Positions 11,200-23,032 of a stretch of 64,000 nucleotides of DNA are shown here, one piece after another. The position numbers and the translations under genes were made by a program. Below the pieces are notes generated by a model. That model saw only the letters and a list, made by a program, of their open reading frames with translations, was not told where the DNA came from and searched no databases. Within the stretch, counting starts at the first letter, position 1. Each line of letters begins with the position of its first letter. Source of the DNA: Heterocephalus glaber (taxonomy: Eukaryota > Chordata > Mammalia > Rodentia > Bathyergidae); contig NW_004624783.1 in the NCBI RefSeq assembly GCF_000247695.1, forward strand, positions 5,341,398 to 5,405,397, given 5' to 3'.

Positions 11200-14100
11200 T
11201 CTTCTAGCTATGTATTTGCCCTGTATACCAGTTTTCTGAGACTACAGATAGACACATGCTGAGAGTGGATGGGAAGCTGGATCACATGAGATTGGTTAAT
11301 TCCTTCTTTCGTTCCCCACACTCTCCACCCTCCTGCCCCATGGAGCCCAGTTATTTGTTCTGTAAGGCTATAGCATCATACTTGAATGTATGACCTTGGA
11401 AAGTCCTGATTAAGTAGTTCTGGGCAAAGCTCTAATGGCTGGAAAATAATCAGGCCTCCCACACATACCTGCTCAGCCAAGAATTTGTTTGCCCCAGAAA
11501 CTGTGGGTGGGCGGAATGGAAGGGAGCACACGCCCAGGCGCCTGCGAACTCTGTGTTCTTGCTGAGGACAGTGCTGTTGCCCTTCCTCAGCTCACTAGTG
11601 CTTTCTGTCATTGTTTTTCATTCTCAATTCTAGACAAATATTTTCACTGAAGAAGAAAAAGAAACCTTTTTCTCTCTCTTCCTCAACTCTAAGACCCACC
11701 CACTTCCCTCTTTGCTTGTTTTCCAGTTTGGCCCTTATTTGTCCCTTGGTGTTGCTCTTCTGCAAATGTCTGCAGAGAGGTGAAATGTCTAAGAGAGGGT
11801 GAAATACAACGTACATTGATGATCTGTAGGGTACCCTATGTGATTCCTGAGTTTCTAGGTCTGTAGCAAGGAACTCCGGAAAGGTCCTGGAATTTCTTTT
11901 GGTTCTTGATAAGTCAGGAACAGAGACCTGTTGCTTTTGTCCTAGGATACATCCCAGGTTCTGGCTCTGGCCAGAGCTTTGGCTCTTGTCCATTCCCGTG
12001 GGCTGGGTCTGGCAGCAGGGTATCTCTTGTCTGCATTCTGGGGCGATAGAGCCAGTTCAAAGAGGGGTTTGTGTCCCAGTCCCTGGGAAGCAGCTGCACT
12101 GGGCCATGTGAGTCTGCTTGACTTTAGTTATTGATTCCTGGCTTGTGTAACACTTGCTTTTCCCGTTAGCCTGCTTAACACACATCCTGTTGTCCTGCTT
12201 AAGTTCTCTCCTTGGAGCAGGTGTGTGGTCTTGTCTCGGCAGGAGGACAAGTGTGGATCAGGCCTCTCCTGGGGAAGGCTGTGTGGAATGGGGTGGAAGG
12301 AGAACTCTGTGGGCCCCCAAGAAATCTCCTGAGCAGCACTGAGCCAAGAGAGCAGTTACCATCTTGGAGCTCATTTCATCAACCTTCCCTGTTAGTTTAC
12401 ATCTCCACTGTGGGTTGCTTCAAGGGTGAGTGTGAAACTTCATGGGACAGAAAGGGGACTGGTTGGGGGAAGGGGGCGTTTTGCCCTCTGATTGGGTCTT
12501 TCCAAGGAGAGATGTCCTTCTCCCTTACAGCCAACTGAGGCTTTTTAGAAGCAGCAGATGTTCACTTTGAATTTTCCACTTTATTTCCCATCTAGTTTGG
12601 CTAAATATACAGAAGAGCTGGCAGAATTAGGAATAAAAGTTTTTTGTTTTGAAAATGAGAGATTATGTACAGCCTCAGATCCAGAGTGACCACCAGACAT
12701 CCTTCTCTGAGTGTCACTGCTGTTCCTGCTGCAGTCCTCCCTAGTTGGGTTTTATTTCCAAGGGTCTGTGTGGGACTTTTTCAGCTTGACACAGATCCAT
12801 ATTCTCTGTCACTCAGCCCATGCCACTTGTTGCCACTTTAAAACCTGGAAGATAAAAAGAAATCTATGTAGTAAAATTTGCATTTGCTTCATTGCTGCAC
12901 TGCCATGTTGGTTTCCATTTTATAAATTAGCATTTTTAAAAAACGTGCTAGAAATAAACTTAAGATCTGATTTATTGATATTAGGCCAGAAAACTTATTT
13001 TTGCTAATGGTTCTAAAATGTGTATCTTTAAAAAAAAATGAAAAAAATAAAATGTGTATCTTGAAGCAACATTTTTTTAAAAAGTGTCATGAAGTGAGAT
13101 AAAGACCTTCATTAGCTCCTCCTAGACTATACCATTCTTATTGTGGAGAAAGCCACCATGCTTTCCTCTCCAATAATGAAAGGAGAGGGGCTGCTGGTTC
13201 ATATGCAAATGGACCTGCCACCCACTGTGCAGAGACTGTGGCCTCTTTTGTTAGGCATTGTCCCTACACCAGTCTGGGTTGGCCTGGGGATGGCTCAGCC
13301 CTGAGACCATTCTGTTGCTATGCAGGGCAGCAGCCCAGAGAAAAAAGGGGACTAGAAGAACCAGGCTTTCTGGAGGTAAGGACTGGCATGTTTATAGCCT
13401 CACCTTGGGGACAAGTGGGAAGAGGACCAGGATGGCCCTGATGTTCTAGTGCTGAGTAGGCAGCCTGAGTGGAAGCAGAGCCAGGTTCTGTGGTGTCAGG
13501 CATGGGTCTGTGTGTCTGTGTAAATGGTGCTGGTGTGGCTTAGGGAAAAACTTCTAAATAGTAATTATTGTTATTAGCAATGGTTCTGTAATTCCCAGAC
13601 TTACTCACCTGTGCATTACTCCCCTGAAAAGTTCCAATCAGAATGGCCTTTCATAGAAGTGACCACAGAACACATACTTGCTGTGTTTTGATAATTGCCA
13701 TTGGCAGGATTATAAAACTCAGATGAATTTGGATGTTAGATTCTTAGAAAAAAGGAGAACAGATTGTAAAATAAAATCCCCCTTATCTGTACTCACTAGT
13801 AGTTAGGGTAAAGGCTTGGGTGAGATAGGGAAAGTTTGAAGACAGTTCACTTTCTGGTGTATAGAATTCTAACAAAGGCTTACAAAAGTGTTGACGGTCT
13901 GTTTGATAAGTAGACACCCCTGTATTTGCTTTAATGATCTACTTACTCTAGACTTTGGCAAAATACTGTGGATATATTTTCTGCAGGCTTCCCAATAACT
14001 ATGAAAGGTTGCTTTTCATATAAAGTTATTAGAGAAGATTATTGGTATTATAATGTGTATACTTAAAAGGAAGTTCGTGGGAATATTTCTAAATAGCTTT

Positions 14101-15190
14101 AATAATAAACATTATAAACATATGTACAATGATAAACCTTAATCAAGGTCACAGAGATTCATACCTCTTTGCGCAGAATAAATTCATTCAAACTAACCCC
14201 CCTCTCCAGATCAGAATGCCTTCTTTGGTCTAAGTAATAGGTGATAACATTGGCATCATCACTCCCTCTTCACTGTCTTCCTTCCCTCCACCTCCCTCCC
14301 ATCATCCAGCTTGTACTGTGGATGACACTATAGTCAGCCTGGGGGCCGTGCAAGTAACCAGCCTGTGCCCCACACTTACAGTTCACAGCAGAGGCCGATG
14401 TTGAAGTAACCTGGAAGAGCAGCATACTGTCCACTGTGCTCAGAAGGGAGTGAGCACAAGATTTACAGAGAAGGTTGAGTTGAAGCCAAGTTTTCAAGTC
14501 TGAAGGGCTGGCCTGGAAATAAAAAATATTCTAGGCACAGTGCCTGTGACAGTTGTGAAACCGTCTTTGGGGAGTGACACACAGCTTGGCCTATTTGTGA
14601 TACTGGGTGCTAGGGAGGAACCCTTGGCGAGGTGAGGCTGACTCCATAGTGGTGTTAATGGTGGTTGCTCATGACTATGCAGTGTGTTTCTCTTATCCTG
14701 AGCCTGCTCAGCTCTTTTTCTGTGTAACCTTGGTTCAAGACTCAGGAGCCATAAAGTGAGTCTGTTTGCTTTCAGCTACTTGCCTTTCTGTGTAGGTGGT
14801 GGTGTTTTTTAAAAAATCTTGCCCCAAGCAGTGTAAACCTTTGTTTATCCTTATTAGATTGTGGTTAATAGTTTTTTCCCTTGTATACAGCTCCATGGTA
14901 ATTTCTAGTTGGTTCACTCAAAGCCTGTCAACAGTTGCTTGTGATCTCTTAGATGTATTACATAGCTCTCCAAAGCCGCACTGTTTGTGGGCCTCTTTTT
15001 GGCCCCTTCCTCTCTTTGGTTTCCGGGATTCCAGAGGGACAGCAGCAGGGTCAGGCTCACCTCTCCTGTGCTTGCTCACAGTCAGCCTCTTAACCACAGC
15101 ATCTCCTTTTGGTCATGAGGATTTTTAAAGAGATGAAAAGTAGGTCTTTCACAAATATCCTCGGGATCTTTGTCCTAGAGAAATAGTGGA
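11200..15190. other. Mostly unique sequence, no supported gene
   Basis: About 4 kb with few repeats I can name. Open frames (at most 132 codons, on the minus strand at 11595-11993) lack splice context or recognisable motifs; that frame contains a poly-phenylalanine run from a T/A-rich tract. The 11.9-13.5 kb part is somewhat GC-richer than its surroundings but has no clear exon. Confidence 0.45.
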
Positions 15191-15195
15191 GAAGG

Positions 15196-15465
15196 TTTGG
15201 TTTGGTTTAGTTCAAGGACTGGGAATTGAACCTGGGCCCTTTACACTGAGCTACATAGACCGCCCCCACCCCCACCACCACCACCATGAAGACAAACTCC
15301 TGCTAAGTGGCTAAATTTCCTAGGCCTTGTACTGAACTACATCTCCAGCCTGTTGACAGTTTTTTAAATTTTGAGACAGGGTTTCACTAAGTTGCCCAGG
15401 CTGACCTCATTCTTGGCAGTCCTCCTGTCTCAGCCTCCCACAGTGTAGCAGTTACAGGCATGCAC
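15196..15465 (-). mobile_element. Old B1-ID dimer SINE with extra ID part
   Basis: An antisense ID-like piece ('GACTGGGAATTGAACCTGGG'), a C/A-rich linker ('CCCCCACCCCCACCACC'), a second 'ACTGAACTACATCTCCAGCC' box and then an antisense B1 ('AAGTTGCCCAGGCTGACCTC', 'GTTACAGGCATGCACAAG'). It is a B1-dID type element or two overlapping ones, and serves as host for the ID at 15482-15562. Confidence 0.65.
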
Positions 15466-15481
15466 AAGAAATAGTATTTTT

Positions 15482-15562
15482 TTTTTTTGGTACCAGAGAT
15501 CGAACTCGGGTCCTTGCGCTTGCACAGCAGATGGCGAAACTACTGAGCTAAATCCCTGGCCC
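15482..15562 (-). mobile_element. Young ID SINE with perfect 16-bp target duplication
   Basis: GGTACCAGAGATCGAACTCG and CTGAGCTAAATCCCTGGCCC are near-consensus. The direct repeat AAGAAATAGTATTTTT lies at 15466-15481 and again at 15563-15578, all 16 bases identical. This is a recent insertion at the very end of the older dimer element. Confidence 0.95.
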
Positions 15563-16604
15563 AAGAAATAGTATTTTTAAAAAAATTCTTTTGCTATTAC
15601 ACTTTAGAAGGAAACTAAGAAATACATGCCTGTGAAATGTTAATAAAAACAAATTAGGATGAACTAAATTAGCTCAGAAAAGTTGAGAGATGTGTGTACT
15701 GTACAGGTTATATTTGCACATGAAATACCTATATCTCAATCTGCATTTTACCAAGTCCTTCAGGAAGTTCATGTGCACATTGAGGGTTGAAAACCTCTGC
15801 TCTGAAGGGTGTGATGGCATGCTGAGTTTAGGAGTCATTTATCTGTGTTAGTGCATGTGGAGAGAAGCTGAACAAATATGGCCTATCAGCTCTGAGACTT
15901 AAATGTTGAGAATCAGAGTGTAATTTTGTTTACAGCTAGAGACCAGGCCAACTTAGGTGTTTGACCAAACAGCAGTGTTCTATCATAGCTTGATTACAGC
16001 AGGTGAGAAGCTGCTTCCCAGTCCTGGAGCAGTGGGAAATGGTTTCATGACAATAGTTGTATGCCATGACCTTGCCCCACCCCCATTCATCAACAGAGCA
16101 AAGAATAACAAGAATGCTTTCATTTTTAAAGAATTTTGCCTTGTCCATTTTGCTTTCCATTATGTTATCATCCTCAGTTTCTCAGGGGCAAAGTCTTCAT
16201 ATGGAAAAAAACCCGCTTCTCTGGGGATATGCCAAGCATTGCTTCTTGCTTGACTTCAAGCCTGTAGCTGGAGCAATTCAGAATTGCACTAACATTTCGT
16301 GTTAAGAATACTTCTGTTTGGTATTTATTATGTTATGTATCACTAGATCTTTAAAGTAGAAAACCATATATATTCAGTAACTATTGTGGCCACGTGAATA
16401 GAATGGTCTTTCCTCTTAACTAGGGAAGAAATCTTTTATTTTCAGAATAAATGAATGGAAAATGCTAAATATAATAACGGTGACCAGTATGGGAAATACT
16501 GGTATGTTTAGTTCATTTTATAATGTGATACAAGGATTTTTGTTTGTTGTTTATTTCTATTATCTGTAATGATGATATGTTCTATATGAGATTAAAATGC
16601 ACTG

Positions 16605-16698
16605 GTTTTTTTTGTTTTTGTTTTGGTACCAGGGATTGAACTTGGGACCTTGGGCTTGCGAGGCAGGTGGCAGAACCACTGAGCTAAATCCCCAGCCC
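16605..16698 (-). mobile_element. ID-type SINE
   Basis: T-rich tail, GGTACCAGGGATTGAACTTG, body, ACTGAGCTAAATCCCCAGCC. Flanks 'AAAATGCACTGGTTTTT' and 'AAAACTCACTGTTTTTT' are probably a slightly diverged target duplication. Confidence 0.9.
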
Positions 16699-16746
16699 CA
16701 AAACTCACTGTTTTTTAATAATGATTAAAGCAAAAATATATCTGAC

Positions 16747-17208
16747 TGTTTTAGTTAGCATTCCATCACTGTAACAAATACCCAAGATAATTAGCTTATA
16801 AACAGAAAGGGTTTATTTTGGCTGTGTTTTAGGTGTTATCTTTTTTTTTTTTGTACCGAGGATTGAACTCAGGTCCTTGCGCTTGCGCAGCAGGTGGAGA
16901 AACCACTGAGCTAAACTCCTGGGGATTTTGGCTGTGTTTTGAAGGCTCCACTCCTTGATTGATTGGCCCCATCACTTTGGGCCTGTGATACGTAGCACAA
17001 CATGGCAGGGAGTGTGTGGGTAGAGCAAAACCACACAGTTCGAGGTCAGGAAGCAGAAGAGAGACCAGGGAATGGGCCGGGAGTCCTACAGTCTCCTTCA
17101 GGGGCACAGCACCAGTGATCTAAGCACAAAGGCCCACTTCTCAAAGGCTCTACCCAGTAGTACTACCATGGGCACCATTAGGGGTTGCTTAGGATACAAA
17201 CCATAGCA
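16747..17208 (-). mobile_element. MaLR solo LTR (interrupted by an ID SINE)
   Basis: Starts 'TGTTTTAGTTAGCATTCCAT' and 'CACTGTAACAAATACCCAAG', continues through 'AACATGGCAGGGAG' and ends 'GATACAAACCATAGCA'. This is the reverse reading of a MaLR LTR. An ID copy splits it at 16841-16924. No internal region is attached, so it is a solo LTR. I could not find a matching 5-bp duplication. Confidence 0.75.
16841..16924 (-). mobile_element. ID SINE inside the MaLR LTR, with a post-tail segment
   Basis: GTACCGAGGATTGAACTCAG and CACTGAGCTAAACTCCTGG. The host repeat ATTTTGGCTGTGTTTT occurs at 16815-16830 and 16925-16940 (16 of 16 identical). Between the upstream copy and the T-run there are ten extra bases (AGGTGTTATC), so on the element strand a short unique sequence follows the A-tail. 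Confidence 0.9.
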
Positions 17209-17399
17209 GGGAGGAAGTATGAAGACCACTCTGTTCAGCTCTCCAGGGAGTTAGAGTTAGCCCCATGGCCTTTCCTCCAAGTTCCCCAAAGAATCCACTA
17301 ACTTTATAGAAGCACATTCATGGCCACACCATAGCCTAAGCTACCCTCATCTCCTCACTGTCTCTTGGATGTTCCCAGTGGCCCAGTAACTGATCTTGC

Positions 17400-17975
17400 T
17401 ATTTCCTCCCTTGCTGCCTCTTCAGTTTGCTGTAAACACAGCACCTGCTCATGCCTCTGCCCAGAACATGTCAGTTGCATTCCCTGTCTCCCAGAATAAA
17501 AGCCAGAGGCCTTTAATGCCTCAGAATGAAGCCGAGTGCTCTGAGCTCACCTCCCCTTGCTATTTCCTTGTGTGTTCAGGACAGGGCCTCCAGCCTCAAT
17601 CCCTGGCACTTGCTGACCCCTCTGTCTAGAACTGTCTTTCTCAGAATATCTGCACGAGTCTGTCATCCTTCTTCAGGTCTTAGCTGACAAGACCATTTGG
17701 CCATTTCTCAGTGAGGCTTTTCTTGACCCTCACATTTCAGTGTTGATTCCCTAATACACACATTCCCATCAACCCTTCTCTACTTTGCATTTGCTTTTCT
17801 CCACAGCCCTATCATCTAACTTGTTTTATATTTTTCTTAAATATACCTTGTCTGTCTGCCAGAAGGTTACCTCTTTAAGAAGAGGGGGTTTTATCTCATT
17901 TAGTGTATCCCCAGTACCTAGAACCATACCTGGCGTATTTGAAGTACACATTATTTGTTGAGCAAATAGATGAAA
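17400..17975 (+). repeat. L2 LINE 3' end
   Basis: Sequence order follows the L2 3' portion: 'GTGAGGCTTTTCTTGACCCT', 'TTTCTCCACAGC', then 'TTATCTCATTTAGTGTATCC', 'CCAGTACCTAGAACCATACC' and 'ATTTGTTGAGCAAATAGATG'. It is ancient and non-functional; the 5' boundary is soft. Confidence 0.65.
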
Positions 17976-18689
17976 TTGATCCTCTCTCACTCCGTGGCTG
18001 TGTGTAAATTTATACCCAGGTACGTCGTGGGGCATCTTCCTACTACTTTTGTTCTCATTCCCATCATAGGAGAGAACTGAAATGTTAGGGGAACATCTTT
18101 TAAAAATTAACCACAGCTGTGAGCCATTTAAAACATTCTACACAGTAAGTTAAGAAATGCCCATTAGTTGTTGACCTGTAAGGCAGGTGGTAAACTCCAG
18201 CTCTCCTGTGTGCCATGCAGAGTTGGACCCTGGGGGTGGAAGGAGGGGCAGCAGAGGGGCCTGTCAGGCCCTCAGTTGTGTGATGTCCTGAAGTGTACAC
18301 TCAGTCTTTCCTGGCCCCTGCTCTGAGAACTACTGCTTTGGTTGTGTGTGTATGTCCATTTGCCAGTATTGTCATCAAGGACTTCTTTGGCTGAAATATA
18401 TGTTTTCCTTCTTGTTGATGGTGTTTCTTAGTAACTCACTGCCAGATTCCTCTCTGCAGAATTGCTACTCAGATATGTCATTGTGCTTTACATTCATTTG
18501 ACTGTAGAAGTATAGGGAACAGAGAAACTTATAGGTATGAATGTAGACAAAGCCCATCTTGTTAGAGGTGCTCCTGTGGCGGGGGCACACCGAGGGGGAC
18601 AGTGCCCATTTAGCCACATGGTCTGCTGGCAGAGTTTTGGCAGTGGATACAACAGGCTCTGATAGCCCAAAGCCATTGTTCATTCAAGA

Positions 18690-19160
18690 ACATATCTCCA
18701 CTGTGGTGGACTGTACTAATAAAAGGAGGGCACTGCCCACCTTCTTGGAGCTGCTTGTAGTGTAGGGAGAGAGAGAAACATGCATACATAATTAGGAACT
18801 GAGATAGGTGCCGCAAAGGAGATCAAGGTGTCCTGGAAGCTTAAAATAGAGCAGTTTGTCCTGGTTGTGGGATCATGTACTTTGAGTTAGGATCTACAGG
18901 TTACCAGGAATGTATGTGTAGAGGTTTATTGAGGGGTGGACCCAGCATGTGAATTAGCTTCCAAGCAAAGGAAATAAACTGTGCAAACTCTCTGGGGAAT
19001 TGAGGGATCCTGTCCATTGATTGGTGTAACTGGAGACCAGTGTGACAGAAGTGGGAGGGTGATGAGGGAGAGGAGCGTACAGAGAGCTGCAGAGGAGAGC
19101 AGGGCCAGAGCAGGCTGAGGGTCAACTGTAGTGTGTCCATGAGAAAACCCATGCACAGCA
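18690..19160 (-). repeat. L2 LINE fragment
   Basis: Read on plus it has 'CTTGGAGCTGCTTGTAGTGT', then 'GGGAGAGAGAGAAACATGCA' and later 'TGTGACAGAAGTGGGAGGGT' and 'AGAGCAGGGCCAGAGCAGGC', the antisense order of the L2 3' part. Divergence is high and the edges are uncertain. A short L2/MIR 3' end on the other strand sits near 19420-19485. Confidence 0.5.
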
Positions 19161-19639
19161 TTGAAGGACTGACCATGATCCATTTTCTACTTTAAAATCC
19201 TTTCTCTGGACACATGGTAAATAATAGGTTGGAAGGGTAAAAATGTGGAAACTGGAAAAACAGCTAGAGAGGTGTTTTGTGTTTGCCAGACATTGGCAGT
19301 GTAGACTAGGGACAGGTTGATGGATGAGGAGAGAGGCCCTGGCACAGACGTGGTGGTGGTGGTGGCTGTCACAGGCTCACTAAAAATTCACTGCGGCTGG
19401 GGCCTGATCTTTAATATGCCTGTTAGGTGCCTGTGCCTGGGGTGAATTGGTGCTCAGTAAATAGCTGCTGACTGAAGAAATGGGACTATATTAGTCAGAC
19501 TGAATGGTGCAAGTGTCCAGACTGTCTCACAGTTGCTTTTTTCATTGTGAATGTATACATGGGCCTTACGGCTTTATCAGTCTCTTGTGAGCTTCATCAG
19601 CGTGAGTAAATACTGATCAACTCGATCATTTATGGGACT

Positions 19640-20266
19640 TTATAGTGCGATAGGCTTTTGGAACCAGCAGAATTGAAGGACTGAACCTGGATGGTCATGA
19701 ATTCCCTAGGGTGACTGTCACATGCTAGAGATTTTTTTAAACAGCTGACTTTCCTGAGCAGCACCCTTTTTTCTGATGAATGCTTTCCATTATAATGTTT
19801 TAAAATTTCAAGTAAACCATTTAAAACTACATCTACCAATCCATCCTATATTTGGAATTGCAGTTATTTCACCTGGGGTGAAAAGTGTTCACCTAAATAA
19901 AGATTTTCAGTGGGACTATGGTTTGAAAAATCGTATCAAACATAGAAGTATTCAGAGTCAAAGAGAACCTTACTCTAAATTGTTTTCCTGTGCCTGTGTT
20001 TACTGTGTCAACTTAATTTCTTTTGAAGCCATAAAGTATTTGTTTTTCAAATCCCATATTAGTAATACATACAGTAATATGAGTAGAGATGATGTCTTTT
20101 TAATAGATTCTTTTATGAACCCAGTAAATTTAGGCAGCTCAAATAATGGACTAGAGCTTAAGGGGAAGCCCTTTTGGTACTTTCGAGTGTGGAAAATATC
20201 AAATAATGATGTGTAAGACGTGGATTTGTGACTGTTCACAAACAGTATTCTCTTCATCTTTTGCAG
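19640..20266. other. Repeat-free stretch with a 146-codon open frame
   Basis: A plus-strand open frame spans 19776-20216 (146 codons). It has no recognisable domain, is rich in Asn, Ser, Phe and Lys as expected of random AT-rich DNA, and its ATG has no special context. It lies just upstream of the candidate exon at 20267-20323 but is not joined to it by a visible splice site. I treat it as chance. Confidence 0.35.
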
Positions 20267-20323
20267 GAGAAAAATGGAAAAAACAGAGGTACTTTTAATG
20301 GAACCAAGTAAAACACTGAACAG
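20267..20323 (+). other. Candidate small exon (57 bp)
   Basis: Seen: a pyrimidine-rich stretch ending CTTTTGCAG, then 57 bp, then GTAACT. One frame is open from position 20268 and contains ATG at 20274 (Met-Glu-Lys-Thr-Glu-Val-Leu-Leu-Met-Glu-Pro-Ser). The other frame I checked has a stop. No protein family is recognised, and 57 bp open in one frame is weak evidence. It could be an untranslated or alternative exon, or a chance pair of splice-like sites. Confidence 0.25.
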
Positions 20324-20384
20324 GTAACTGAAATTGGCAGGACTTCTATATATATTTAGTAAGCAGGTTAATATTTACAAATGC

Positions 20385-20440
20385 TTGGAACAGTACTTGG
20401 CATGCTGTAAGTAGTATATAAGTGTGTAATATTATTATTA
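20385..20440 (+). repeat. MIR 3' end fragment
   Basis: 'GGAACAGTACTTGGCATGCT' then 'GTAAGTAGTATATAAGTGTG' resembles the MIR 3' end, cut by the ID insertion that follows. Confidence 0.5.
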
Positions 20441-20531
20441 TTTTTTTTTTTAAATTTTGGTACCTGGGATCGAACTGAGGTCCTTGCACTTTCGAGGCAG
20501 GTGGCAGGAACACTGAGCTAAATCCCCCACC
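20441..20531 (-). mobile_element. ID SINE with target duplication
   Basis: GGTACCTGGGATCGAACTGA, body, CACTGAGCTAAATCCC. The flanks AAGTGTGTAATATTATTA and AAGTGTTTAATATTATTA differ at one base, giving an 18-bp target duplication. It inserted into the 3' end of an old MIR. Confidence 0.92.
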
Positions 20532-21484
20532 AAGTGTTTAATATTATTAATAAATCCTTTTACGTGGAGCCCAAACAAGCCATTATAGCCACACAACAAA
20601 GCCCCCACCAAAACCACACCTTTTGCTCATAAAGCAAGTACGAACTTCATTTATAAGTTCTGATGTGGCCTCTCTGGCCTGTTCAGTGGCACTGAGAACC
20701 CTAACTCCTTCATCTTTGAGTAAACATTTGAGCACCCCTTGATCATAACCTCATAAATGTCAAACTGGTTTCATTTTGGGGACAAAACAGAGTTCTTTGA
20801 ACTTGAGATGTCTTAGGGAAGAATGACATGAGGAGCAGCACTGCCACTTTCTGCAGGTGGCAGATGATAACTTGGAGTAAGAAAATCTAGGCTATTGAAC
20901 CTGCCTAAGTGCCAGCCTGAAAAGGTGTTGGCATTGCTGAGGCTACTGATGCATTCAGTAAACACTAATAAGGTACATTGTATATGTCAAGTACTCCACT
21001 TGGCAATGGAATGCAATGTTGAAATGTCACCTTTTTCCTCTCTCCACCAGCATAGCATCTCTTTGGAGTGGCACCAATTTCTGCATCTTTTTGCCTCTCT
21101 GTTCAGAGACTTGAGCCTTTCCATCTGGTTGATGCCGTAGACCCCACAGTTCCCTGGTCTTCAGCCTGAAATGGATCTCATGCTGTGCTAGTGAGTTGTC
21201 CTTGGATAAACTCGGAGTATTTTAGTACTATGATGGGACACATGGTTTTTTGCCCATCTACCCATGTTCTGCACTGATATGCACGAGTCCCTTCATCCCA
21301 CTACACCCTCAAACTGATCTTAATCCTTTATGTGTTGCACTTTGTCTCATTCAAAATTCAGCTTCTATTTCTTCAATTATCATTCCTTCTTCAACTTTGT
21401 GTTTGAACTTAAATCATTTTATTTACCATTTTGAGTGAAGTAGATCCCTTTGCTGTTGGCTCTTGTTTATAAAATGTAATTTTC

Positions 21485-21600
21485 GGGCTGGCACAGTGAT
21501 ATATGCCTGTGGTTCCAACAACTTGGTCTGAGGATTGCTTGATCCAAGAGTTTGACACCAGCCTGAATACACACAAAATCCTGGCTAAACAAACAGAAAA
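21485..21600 (+). mobile_element. Diverged B1-like SINE
   Basis: 'GGGCTGGCACAGTGATATAT', 'GAGGATTGCTTGATCCAAGA' and 'GTTTGACACCAGCCTG' follow B1 order, with many changes and a deleted right part. Confidence 0.6.
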
Positions 21601-21630
21601 CTTATGCTGTACAATTGAAATGTATTTAAT

Positions 21631-22090
21631 TTTAAAAACTTTATGACAGTAAAAAACATATCATCACTTGCCCTCGAAAACACTCCCTTTCACATCAAAC
21701 ACACTTACCCCTTCATTCTTGCAACTTGCTGAAGTAGTTGTGGTGTTGTGGCTGCTGTGATGCCTTGAATTGATTCAAAACATGTAACTTTTTCATGATC
21801 AGTTTGACTTAGAGGAAGAGTCCGAAGTTACATGATGCCATGTCTGGTGAATAAGGTGGATTAAGACACACTGTAATGTTATACAGTATTTGACAGAAAT
21901 TGATGTAAAACAGTTTGAACTGCTTGAGGACATTGAAGCCACCATAACAGCGCAACTAGACACTCATGAAAGTGGACTTCCAGAACTGCTTCAGAAAGTG
22001 GCAAGAATAATGGGCTGTTTTTGAAGTGAGGGGGAGTGTTTCAAGGGGGGGTTAATGGTAAGGTATCTTTTATTGTCATAAGTTTTTAAA
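21631..22090 (+). mobile_element. Mariner-like non-autonomous DNA transposon
   Basis: Terminal inverted repeats are visible: TTTAAAAACTTTATGACAGT at the left and TATTGTCATAAGTTTTTAAA at the right, which pair as reverse complements with about two differences. Inside, 'GAACTGCTTCAGAAAGTGGC' is the conserved 3' coding part of mariner transposase, shared with copies near 26.4 kb and 40.1 kb. At about 460 bp it is an internally deleted derivative without a working transposase. Confidence 0.75.
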
Positions 22091-23032
22091 CATTCACCAT
22101 ATCTTTTGTTATATTTTTCATTAATTCCTATGATGTGCTTTGGTCTTTATATACAGTTTATCATAAAAATTAGCTTTTCTGATGGTCTGATCCCATGCCC
22201 TTACACTGTCCAGGGATCACACAGTTATAACAGTGGTATGGTTTTTTTATACCTGGCCATCTTGGTGGGTGTCATGGACTGTGGGGAGACACCTGCTGGC
22301 CCAGATGCATTGTTGCATTGCTTTTCTTATCCTGAAGTCTATCACATTATAATTTTTAGGACCTTTCACTTATATAAGTATGTGGATAAGCTTTATATTG
22401 GAATGCATTGAAGCCAGCCATTTAATCTCCTCAAACACTTCTGGCATTTCCAGTTCACATCTGATGAACTGAAATATATTCATGCTTTATAACCCAGTTC
22501 AAGAAGCAGAGGTCTAATGGAGAAAGGGCTCATGACACTGAGTCCTGTGCTTCATGTATGTTTAATGGAACTATGTAATCACAGTTTAGTAAAGCACTCA
22601 CAGGTCTGGATTCATTTAAAAGTTTTTGAAATGATGATCCACTCTTCCAAGATAGTTAAGAAGTTAATGTTTAAATAGTGTAGGTTTAAAGTTCGGTCTG
22701 TTCTATGAGAGGTATGTGTGGTCCTGAGTTTGACTCTTGTGCTGTAAAAACAAATGGAAAACCTATTGCTTCTTTATTCCAAGCCTAGTCAGACTGTCAT
22801 AGTGATTTCTGAGCAATGCTGGTGTTAACAAAATTCTCACTGATTTCAGAGGTAAGCTTATTTATGAAGGAATTATAATTATGTCATCTAAGATTACTTC
22901 ATTGTACAACAAATTTTAAAGATGATAATGAGCAAAATTGTTCTTTAAATCTGTGAGAACCATTTCTAAAGTTGATAAGCAACAAACAAGACAATAAACT
23001 CTAGTTTTCCATTTTAGAAAGATCTCGTTTGA
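22091..23032. other. Unique AT-rich stretch, no gene seen
   Basis: A plus-strand 101-codon open frame (22106-22411) has no recognised motif or splice context. A possible worn ID remnant lies near 22690-22750 ('GAGGTATGTGTGGTCCTGAG'). Nothing else is supported. Confidence 0.4.

Noticed and set aside
19776..20216. 146-codon open reading frame upstream of a candidate exon
   Set aside because: Composition is that of translated random AT-rich DNA, with no motif, and a length within chance expectation for 64 kb in six frames.
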